DNA from: an uncultured Elusimicrobia bacterium
GTDB taxonomy: Bacteria > Elusimicrobiota > Elusimicrobia > UBA1565 > UBA9628
Direction of reading: 5' to 3'
NCBI GenBank assembly: GCA_903874575.1
Contig: CAIQSZ010000470.1
Location: 1 to 5,767, forward strand
Length of the DNA: 5,767 bases
Every line of letters begins with the position of its first letter. Positions within the stretch are counted from its first letter, which is position 1. A program made the position numbers and the translations under genes. The notes under the pieces were generated by a model. That model was not told the DNA's origin. It did no database searches and saw nothing but the letters and a program-made list of their open reading frames with translations. Shown here one piece after another: positions 1 to 5,251 of the stretch.

Positions 1-171
1 CGCCTCGACTTCGGCGAGGGCGTTCAGCGGCAGATGGGCGACGCCGACCGTGGTCCGGGCGTGCTTTCCGCGCTCGCCGAGGACCTCGACCATGAGGTCG
101 GAGGCGCCGTTCATCGCCTGGGGAAGGGGATCGAAGCTTCCTGCGACATTGAAGAAGCCGCCGAGCCGGAC
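1..171 (-). pseudogene. RidA/YjgF-family protein, C-terminal fragment (5' part missing, 3' end off the left edge)
   Basis: Read on the minus strand from 171 down to 1, this gives 57 codons without a stop that match the C-terminal part of RidA/YjgF/UK114 proteins. The stretch starts VRLGGFFN, continues with NGASDLMVEVLGERGKHAR (codons 21-39) and then TTVGVAHLPLNALAEVEA (codons 40-57). The NGASDL, GxxGxHAR and VGVxxLPL blocks are typical of the roughly 150-residue RidA subfamily. The Arg in HAR (codon 39) corresponds to the active-site Arg of RidA enzymes, which hydrolyse reactive enamine/imine intermediates; the terminal acidic EVE is also kept. The N-terminal half should lie at higher coordinates, but beyond about 171 no minus frame continues the family pattern. 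The gene therefore appears cut by a rearrangement or an assembly join. The last few codons lie outside the window. Family assignment is confident; whether it is truly a broken gene is inferred. Confidence 0.72.
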
Positions 172-1818
172 GGCCCGACCTTGCGCGCGGAGTGCGGCGG
201 CAACGCCTGGTGGTTCCACCCGACCTCCTTCAAGGATTGCGAGACCGACCACGCGTTCCCGCGCCTGATCGCGATCCGCGCGATCCTGGACGCGGCGCAG
301 CGCCTCGGCGCCGGCCAGGTCGAGACCTGGGGCGCGCCCGCGGAGTTGGTCGCCGTCCTGCGGGGACGCCTGAATGTCGTTGAGAACGGAAAGCTCGCGC
401 CGTTCTCTCTCTCCCGCCTCTGGCTGAAGTCCGTCGCGTCGCGGCTGGCCTTCGCCGCGGACGCGCTGGCCGACATCGCCGCGTCCCTCGCCGCCGGCCG
501 GGCCGCAGGACGCGCCGACGTCCTTCTGCTCGGCTACTGGGACTGGTCGTGTTCTCCGTCCGGTCGCGACGGCGTGCGCGACCGCTACTTCAAGGCGTTC
601 CCCGACCGCCTGAGCGCACGCGGGCTGAGCGTCGGCTGGCTGTGCTGGCTGGATCCCGGCGGAGACCCGCAGCGCCCCCGCCGCGGCCGCTCCGCGGCCG
701 CGCGCGACGCCGTCCGTCGCGGGGTGTTCCTGATGCAGTCCTTCCTGGGACCGCTCGACGCCCTGAAGGCCGCCTTCGACTTCCGCCCGCTGCTCGTCTA
801 CCTGCGCCGCCGCGGCGGACCGGGTTTCCGCGCCGCGTTCCGCGACGACGGGCTCGATCTGTTCCCGCTCTTCGAGGAGTTCCTCCTGCGCGGCTTCGCC
901 GACGCCTCGATCCCCCGAGCCTCGCTGGTCGAGTTGTCCGCGCGGCGCGCGGCCGCGGCCCTGCACCCGCGCGCCGCGGCCCATTTCCTGGAGCATTATC
1001 CCCAGGCCCGCGCCTGCTACGCGGGAATCCGTGCCGGCGCGCCCGCCGCGTTGACCATCGCGGTCCAGCACGGGACCTTCTGCTCCGAGAAGACCTTCTA
1101 TGCCCTCGAGGCGACGCGCGAGTTCCGCGGAGAACCCGACGGGCGCGCGGTGCCGACGCCGGACCTCGTCTTCGCGATGGGCCTCAAGCCGCGCGCGCAT
1201 TTCCTCTCCCACGGCTACCCCCCGGAGCGCGTGCTGGCCACCGGCGCCCCGCGCTTCGACCACATCCGTCCACCCGCGCCCGCCAAGGCCCGCGCCGGGT
1301 ACGGCGCGCGCCTGCTCCTGGTGCCCGCCATCGACCTCAACATGGAGGCGCAGATGCTGGCGGCCGCCCGCGCCGCCGCCGAGGGACTGCCGCGCGTCGA
1401 ACTGCGCCTGCGCGAGCATCCGTTCGCGCGGCCGCAAACCAGCGCCGCCTATTTGGAAGCGCGCGCCGGGCTCGAACGCTCGACGGCCTCCTTCGACGAG
1501 GACCTGGACTGGGCCGACGCGGTCTTGTTCACCTACTCGACCGTCGGCGAGGAGGCCGTCCTGCGGGGCGTTCCGGCCTGGCAGTGGCGGCCGATCGGAT
1601 ACGACGCGTCGGCGCTCTCGGAGGCCGCGGAGATTCCGCGCTTCTCCTCGGTCGCGGAGTTGCGCGCGGCGCTGGCCGGGTTCGAACCCGGCGACGGCCT
1701 CCCGGACGAAGGCGCGCGCCGGCGCCTGCTCGAGGACCTGTTCCTGTCCGGCGACGGCGGGTCCGCGGAGCGAGCGGCCGCCGCCTTGGATGCGGCGCTG
1801 CGCGCCCGGCCGGAATGA
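34..1818 (+). CDS. Surface carbohydrate biosynthesis protein (TIGR04326-like, GT-B-type); true start uncertain
   Basis: Probable glycosyl- or polyol-phosphate transferase-like protein of surface polysaccharide synthesis, cytoplasmic or membrane-associated. Counting from the ATG at 34 (594 residues), the C-terminal half has the expected blocks: IAVQHGTF with QHG at 345-347, VLATGAPRFD near 402-411, LREHP at 459-463, and FTYSTVGEEA at 499-508 followed by GVPAW. These resemble the nucleotide-binding half of the CDP-glycerol glycerophosphotransferase/capsule superfamily and the TIGR04326 surface-carbohydrate family. An upstream block WWFHPTSFK (near residue 66) and RADVLLLGYWDWS (near 165) also fit. 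No signal peptide or membrane span is evident. The start is unclear: the frame is open to base 1, ATG 34 has no well-spaced Shine-Dalgarno, and codons up to about 171 are antisense to a RidA fragment. The only other in-frame start near that junction is TTG 181. The gene may thus be 5'-truncated. The stop at 1816-1818 lies within the promoter-like box ahead of kdsD. Substrate unknown. Confidence 0.72.
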   Translation: MGDADRGPGVLSALAEDLDHEVGGAVHRLGKGIEASCDIEEAAEPDGPTLRAECGGNAWWFHPTSFKDCETDHAFPRLIAIRAILDAAQRLGAGQVETWGAPAELVAVLRGRLNVVENGKLAPFSLSRLWLKSVASRLAFAADALADIAASLAAGRAAGRADVLLLGYWDWSCSPSGRDGVRDRYFKAFPDRLSARGLSVGWLCWLDPGGDPQRPRRGRSAAARDAVRRGVFLMQSFLGPLDALKAAFDFRPLLVYLRRRGGPGFRAAFRDDGLDLFPLFEEFLLRGFADASIPRASLVELSARRAAAALHPRAAAHFLEHYPQARACYAGIRAGAPAALTIAVQHGTFCSEKTFYALEATREFRGEPDGRAVPTPDLVFAMGLKPRAHFLSHGYPPERVLATGAPRFDHIRPPAPAKARAGYGARLLLVPAIDLNMEAQMLAAARAAAEGLPRVELRLREHPFARPQTSAAYLEARAGLERSTASFDEDLDWADAVLFTYSTVGEEAVLRGVPAWQWRPIGYDASALSEAAEIPRFSSVAELRAALAGFEPGDGLPDEGARRRLLEDLFLSGDGGSAERAAAALDAALRARPE

Positions 1819-1824
1819 TAGAAT
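1816..1824 (+). promoter_or_regulatory. Extended -10 promoter element before kdsD
   Basis: TGATAGAAT has the extended -10 form TGn-TAGAAT (hexamer 1819-1824), five of six matches to TATAAT, standing out in G+C-rich DNA. Its TGA is the stop codon of the upstream gene. No -35 box lies at normal distance, as is usual for extended -10 promoters. Transcription would start about seven bases after the hexamer, at about 1831-1832, which coincides with ATG 1832. The same block recurs before the next gene. Assigned by motif only. Confidence 0.5.
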
Positions 1825-1831
1825 GGGCCGG

Positions 1832-2827
1832 ATGAAGCGCCCCGTACGAAAGGCCCCCCGAGCAGGCGCGCTCGCCGAAATCCGGCGCGTCCTCGACTGC
1901 GAGATCGGCGCGTTGCGTCGCGTCCGCGCCGGGATCGGCGCCCCCTACGCGCGCGCCGTCGCCATGCTGGCCGCCTGCCGCGGCAAGGTGATCCTGACGG
2001 GCGTGGGCAAGTCCGGGGCCATCGCGCAGAAGATCGCCGCGACCTTCTCATCCACGGGAACGCCGGCCGTCCATCTCGACCCGACCGAAGCGATGCACGG
2101 CGGCATGGGCTTCATCCAGCGCCAGGACCTGATCCTCGCGATCGGCAAATCCGGCGAATCCGACGAGCTCAGCGCGCTGCTGCCGCACCTGCGCGCGCGC
2201 GGCGCGAAGCTCATCGCCCTCACCGCCAACCCGCGCTCGACCCTGGCGCGCGCCGCCGACGCCGTCCTCCACACGCCGATCCTGGAAGAGGCCTGTCCGC
2301 TCAACCTCGCGCCGACCTCCAGCACCACCGTCGCGCTCGCCGTCGGCGACGCGCTCGCGGTGGCCCTGATGAAGCGCCGCAACTTCGGCGTCGGCGACTT
2401 CGCCCGCAACCACCCCGGCGGCCGCCTGGGCAAGCGCCTGAGCCTGAAGGTGTCCGACGTGATGCGCTCCGGCGAGGACAACCCGGTCGTGCGCCTCGAC
2501 GCCGGCGTGCGCCGCCTCCTCGTCGAGATCACGCGCAAGCAGGCCGGAGCGGCGTCCATCGTGGACGCGCGCGGCCGCTTCGTCGGACTGGTCACCGACT
2601 TCGACCTGCGGCGCGCGCTGGAGAACGGCCGCAATCCGTTCGCCCTCTCGATCCGCGAGGTGATGAACCCGCGGCCGACGACCGTCCGCCCCGACGACTC
2701 CGCCGCGAGGGCCGTGGCCGTGATGGAGGACCGTAAGAACCCGTTCAACGTCCTGCCGGTCGTCGACCGCCGCGGACGCGCCGCCGGCCTGATCCAGGTC
2801 CACGACCTGCGCGCCCGCGGCCTCTAA
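1832..2827 (+). CDS. kdsD: Arabinose-5-phosphate isomerase, KdsD/KpsF family
   Basis: Interconverts D-ribulose 5-phosphate and D-arabinose 5-phosphate, the first step towards CMP-Kdo for lipopolysaccharide or capsule; cytoplasmic. From ATG 1832 the protein has 331 residues, close to E. coli KdsD (328). An N-terminal SIS sugar-isomerase domain (about 40-170) contains TGVGKSG (56-62), STGTPAVHLDPTEAMHGG (74-91), SGESDE (107-112) and EEACPLNLAPTSST (152-165), followed by ARNHPGGRLG (191-200). K60, E112, E153 and H194 sit where E. coli KdsD has its functional K59, E111, E152 and H193, so the enzyme looks active. Two CBS domains follow, at about 208-265 (ending GLVTDFDLRR) and 274-330, presumed regulatory. 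ATG 1823, in frame, would add MGR. I prefer 1832 because it sits at the predicted transcription start; neither has a strong Shine-Dalgarno. The stop is TAA. A kpsF-type capsule paralogue cannot be separated from kdsD by sequence alone. Confidence 0.93.
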   Translation: MKRPVRKAPRAGALAEIRRVLDCEIGALRRVRAGIGAPYARAVAMLAACRGKVILTGVGKSGAIAQKIAATFSSTGTPAVHLDPTEAMHGGMGFIQRQDLILAIGKSGESDELSALLPHLRARGAKLIALTANPRSTLARAADAVLHTPILEEACPLNLAPTSSTTVALAVGDALAVALMKRRNFGVGDFARNHPGGRLGKRLSLKVSDVMRSGEDNPVVRLDAGVRRLLVEITRKQAGAASIVDARGRFVGLVTDFDLRRALENGRNPFALSIREVMNPRPTTVRPDDSAARAVAVMEDRKNPFNVLPVVDRRGRAAGLIQVHDLRARGL

Positions 2828-2836
2828 CGCTCCGTC

Positions 2837-2841
2837 GGAGG
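2837..2841 (+). promoter_or_regulatory. Shine-Dalgarno site for the MarR-type regulator gene
   Basis: GGAGG is followed by the five-base spacer ATGAA and ATG 2847. This is the only strong, well-placed Shine-Dalgarno I found among the gene starts in this window. It supports 2847 as the start when the gene is read through from kdsD, in competition with ATG 2874. Confidence 0.6.
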
Positions 2842-2846
2842 ATGAA

Positions 2847-3437
2847 ATGGTAGAATGTTCAATCGCTGAACACATGCCTCCCCTCGACACCACCGGCAGC
2901 ATTGATGAGAGCGAGCTCGCGCTGATGCGCGAGATTTCCCGCGAGCCTATCCAGACCCAGCGCGACCTTTCGCGCGGCGCCGGACTTTCGCTGGGGATGA
3001 CGAACCTCCTGCTCAAGCGCCTGGCGCGCAAAGGCCTGATCAAGATCCGTCAGCTCGACTGGAAACGGACCCAATATCTCCTCACCCCGAAGGGCGTCCT
3101 TGAGAAATCGCGCAAGACCTACGACTACGCGCGCTACACGATCCGCCTCTTCCGCCAGCTCGAGGAGAACGCCGCCGCCGCCCTGCGCCGGGAACACGCC
3201 GCCGGCCGCCGGGACTTCTGGGTCGTGGCCCAGGACGAGTTCGAGGCGGTCCTGCGCGGCGCGCTCGCCGCTCCGGGATTGCCCGGGGCCCGCGTCTCGT
3301 TCGCGTCGCGCTTCTGCGAGGTCCCGAGCCACGCCGACCTGGTGCTGACGGCGACCCAGGAAACGGCCCCCGTGCCCGCGCGCGCGCGGCTCGTGAGCCT
3401 GGTCGATTTCCTCGACGTCCATTTCCGCCTGCGCTGA
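2847..3437 (+). CDS. MarR-type, EPS-associated winged-helix transcriptional regulator with C-terminal extension
   Basis: Likely DNA-binding regulator of the surrounding polysaccharide genes. Residues about 22-88 form a winged helix-turn-helix: ELALMREISREP, then TQRDLSRGAGLSLGMTNLLL (37-56), RKGLIKIR (61-68) as the start of the wing, and YLLTPKGVLEKS (77-88). This closely follows the MarR-type EPS-associated regulator pattern (TIGR04176-like), in which QReLA, lSLGkvN, GLIkv and LTPKG are hallmarks. A predicted helix (about 88-115) follows. Residues about 117-196 are an extension absent from the usual roughly 100-120-residue members; they alternate strand-like (FWVVAQ, ARVSFAS, ADLVLTAT, ARLVSLVDF) and helical segments. 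That could be a small alpha/beta sensor domain, but I do not recognise it. ATG 2847 has a good Shine-Dalgarno; ATG 2874 (187 residues) would serve transcripts from the local promoter and loses no recognised domain. The SDR gene begins one base after the stop. Confidence 0.85.
   Translation: MVECSIAEHMPPLDTTGSIDESELALMREISREPIQTQRDLSRGAGLSLGMTNLLLKRLARKGLIKIRQLDWKRTQYLLTPKGVLEKSRKTYDYARYTIRLFRQLEENAAAALRREHAAGRRDFWVVAQDEFEAVLRGALAAPGLPGARVSFASRFCEVPSHADLVLTATQETAPVPARARLVSLVDFLDVHFRLR
2848..2856 (+). promoter_or_regulatory. Extended -10 promoter element before the MarR-type regulator gene
   Basis: TGGTAGAAT is an extended -10 element (TGn then TAGAAT, 2851-2856). With its flanks it forms the block AATGRTAGAATG shared with the site before kdsD at 1814-1825, differing at one base. 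No -35 hexamer is visible at normal spacing. Predicted transcription start is about 2862-2864, downstream of ATG 2847 but 10-12 bases upstream of the in-frame ATG 2874. Transcripts from here would therefore have to use 2874. Confidence 0.48.
2856..2872. promoter_or_regulatory. Candidate operator: 17-bp inverted repeat at the regulator promoter
   Basis: TGTTCA-ATCGC-TGAACA is a perfect 6-bp inverted repeat with a 5-base spacer. Its first base is the last base of the -10 hexamer and its centre (2864) lies on the predicted transcription start. A dimeric winged-helix repressor bound here would block the promoter, and the gene downstream encodes a MarR-type regulator, so autoregulation is the natural reading. 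Symmetry and position are seen directly; the identity of the binding protein is inferred. It could also fold as a small hairpin at the mRNA 5' end. Confidence 0.45.
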
Positions 3438-3438
3438 C

Positions 3439-4347
3439 ATGACCGCCAACAAGACCGTCCTCGTCACCGGCGGCACCGGACTCCTCGGCAAAGGCCTCGA
3501 GGAGACGATGCCCGCGGGCTGGCGCATCGTCAGCCTCCACCAACGTGATTACAAGGTGAAGGGCTCGAAGTCGCGTCACCTCATTCTCGATATCCGAGAC
3601 AAGCGCGCGGTCGACAAGTTGTTCGCGAAGTCCCGGTTCGACGCGGTCGTGCACGCCGCCGGCATCGCCAGCGTGGACTACGTCGAGAAGCACTACGCGG
3701 AGAGCCTGGAGTCCAACATCGTCGGCACGCTCAACGTGACCTCGGCCGCGCGCCGCGCCGACACCCACCTGATCTACGTCTCGACCAACGCGGTATTCGA
3801 CGGCAAGCACGCCCCCTACCGCGAGGACGACCCCGTCGCGCCCGTCAACAAGTACGGCGGCCTGAAGGTCGAGTGCGAGCGCCTGGTCCGCGAGACCCTG
3901 GCGCACTGGACCGTCGTGCGCCCGATCCTGATGTACGGCTGGAACCACTCCGTCACGCGCCCCAACCCGGCGACTTGGATTTACGAGAAGTTGATGCGCG
4001 GCGAGACGGTCTCCCTCGTCGACGACGTATGGGAGAACCCGCTGTACAACATCCAATGCGGGCACGCGCTGTGGGCCGCCGTGCGCAAGCGCCCCGAAGG
4101 CGTGTTCCATCTCGCGGGCAAGGACTCGGTCAACCGCTACGCGTTCGGCCGGGAGGTCGCGCGCGCGTTCGGGCTGGACGCCTCGCTGATCCGGAGGGTC
4201 ACCAGCAAGGCGTTTCCCGGCATCGCGCCGCGCCCCCGCGACACGACCTTCGCGACGACGCGCATGGAGGATGAGCTCGGCGTGAAGCCGATGACCCTGC
4301 GCGAGGGCATGACCGCCATGAAGGCCGCGATGACCGCGCGTGCCTGA
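3439..4347 (+). CDS. RmlD-like NAD(P)-dependent sugar-nucleotide reductase (SDR family)
   Basis: Extended short-chain dehydrogenase/reductase of 302 residues, the usual size for dTDP-4-dehydrorhamnose reductase (RmlD)-like proteins. The Rossmann motif TGGTGLLG is at 10-17. LDIRD (50-54) and FDAVVHAAG (67-75) follow; then comes STNAVFDG at 115-122, which corresponds to the RmlD hallmark STDYVFDG. The catalytic pair is in YGGLK (Y139, K143), followed by VVRPILMYGWN. The C-terminal part (about 165-300) carries the substrate-binding region, with GVFHLAG. It probably reduces or otherwise acts on a keto sugar nucleotide for the surface glycan. The altered STNAVFDG and the absence here of rmlA/B/C make true dTDP-rhamnose synthesis uncertain, so no symbol is given. 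It starts one base after the regulator stop without a Shine-Dalgarno and overlaps or abuts the GT2 gene, indicating translational coupling. Confidence 0.88.
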   Translation: MTANKTVLVTGGTGLLGKGLEETMPAGWRIVSLHQRDYKVKGSKSRHLILDIRDKRAVDKLFAKSRFDAVVHAAGIASVDYVEKHYAESLESNIVGTLNVTSAARRADTHLIYVSTNAVFDGKHAPYREDDPVAPVNKYGGLKVECERLVRETLAHWTVVRPILMYGWNHSVTRPNPATWIYEKLMRGETVSLVDDVWENPLYNIQCGHALWAAVRKRPEGVFHLAGKDSVNRYAFGREVARAFGLDASLIRRVTSKAFPGIAPRPRDTTFATTRMEDELGVKPMTLREGMTAMKAAMTARA

Positions 4348-5251
4348 GATGACTCCGCGCGTCTGCGTCGTCATCCCGGCCTGGAACGCGGCGTCCTTCA
4401 TCGAAAAGACGCTGGCGACCGTCGCGGCGCAGACCTTCAAGGACTTCGAGGTCGTGGTCGTGGACGACGGCTCGGCCGACGACACGAAGCTCGTGGCGGA
4501 CCGCTTCCTCCAGGCCCACGGGCTCCGAGGCCGGTGCATCAAGCAGGCCAATAAGAAGATCGCCGGCGCCCGCAACACCGGCATCCGCGCCGCGCGGGCC
4601 GACCTGATCGCCTTCCTGGACCACGACGACCTGTGGTTCCCGGCCAAACTCGCCGAAACTTTGGCCGAATTCGACGCGCATCCCGACGCCGACCTGGTCT
4701 GCCACGACGAGAACATCGTCAAGGACGGCAAGCTGGCGCGCGTCTCGCGCAACGGCCCGCTCGTCCCGGACATGTACGGCAAGCTGCTGTTCGACGGCAA
4801 CGCGCTGTCTCCGTCCGCGACGACGGTCAAAAAGGCGAAATTATTCGAGGCCGGGCTGTTCCGCGAGGACGCCGAGTTCGACACCGTGGAGGACTACGAC
4901 CTCTGGATGCGCCTGGCGCGCATATGCCGCATGCGCTTCCTGCCGAAGGTGCTGGGCGAATATCAGTTGGTCGAGCGCGGCGCCTCGAACAAGATCGTCT
5001 ACCACAACACGAACCTCGAGCACCTGCTGCGCGACCATTTCAAGAACTTCCCCGCCCCCGACGCGGACGTGCGCGCGCGCATGCGCCGCCGCCTGGGCGT
5101 GATGTGCCGCTCGGCCGCGCGTCTTCTGATCGCGCAGGGCGATCTCGAGACGGCGGGCCGCTACGCGCGGCGCGCCGTCGGCGAATGCCCGACGGACTGG
5201 AAGAACGCCGCGACCCTGGGCCTGTGGGCCCTGAAGCGCCTGGGCTCATGA
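4340..5251 (+). CDS. Family 2 glycosyltransferase (GT-A fold)
   Basis: Inverting glycosyltransferase that would use a nucleotide sugar to extend a surface polysaccharide, acting at the cytoplasmic face. Numbered from GTG 4340 (303 residues): VCVVIPAWN (8-16), VVVVDDGSADDT (38-49), AGARNTGIRAA (75-85), the metal-binding DxD in LDHDDLW (93-99), and the acidic acceptor-site block VEDYDLWMRLA (183-193) supplying the probable catalytic base. These are the complete GT2 motifs in order. No membrane span is visible. Residues about 253-295 look like one TPR-type helical hairpin (LLIAQGDLETAGRYARRAV). GTG 4340 overlaps the SDR gene by 8 bases; ATG 4349, one base after its stop (TGAGATG), is an equally plausible start and keeps all motifs. 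Neither has a clear Shine-Dalgarno. Donor and acceptor sugars cannot be told. Confidence 0.92.
   Translation: MPEMTPRVCVVIPAWNAASFIEKTLATVAAQTFKDFEVVVVDDGSADDTKLVADRFLQAHGLRGRCIKQANKKIAGARNTGIRAARADLIAFLDHDDLWFPAKLAETLAEFDAHPDADLVCHDENIVKDGKLARVSRNGPLVPDMYGKLLFDGNALSPSATTVKKAKLFEAGLFREDAEFDTVEDYDLWMRLARICRMRFLPKVLGEYQLVERGASNKIVYHNTNLEHLLRDHFKNFPAPDADVRARMRRRLGVMCRSAARLLIAQGDLETAGRYARRAVGECPTDWKNAATLGLWALKRLGS

Noticed and set aside
111..476. 121-codon minus-strand frame near the left end
   Set aside because: It is in a different frame from the RidA fragment and shows no family pattern.
1786..1791. TTGGAT as a -35 box for the kdsD promoter
   Set aside because: It lies 27 bases from the -10 hexamer, far beyond the usual 16-18.
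1823..1834. ATG 1823 as the kdsD start
   Set aside because: Possible, but its first two bases are inside the TAGAAT hexamer, so it would be absent from mRNA made by the local promoter. It remains usable on read-through mRNA.
549..1835. 428-codon plus-strand frame inside the surface-carbohydrate gene
   Set aside because: The translation is almost pure Arg/Pro/Ala/Gly, while the other frame carries the QHG, LREHP and STVGEEA motifs.
2048..3043. 331-codon minus-strand frame opposite kdsD
   Set aside because: It is antisense to the conserved isomerase and regulator coding, has no domain signal, and spans the promoter region of the regulator.
3082..4884. 600-codon open frame on the minus strand
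   Set aside because: It lies antisense to the regulator, SDR and GT2 genes, all with clear family motifs. Its translation is Arg/Ala/Gly-rich without any recognisable domain, the usual by-product of high G+C.
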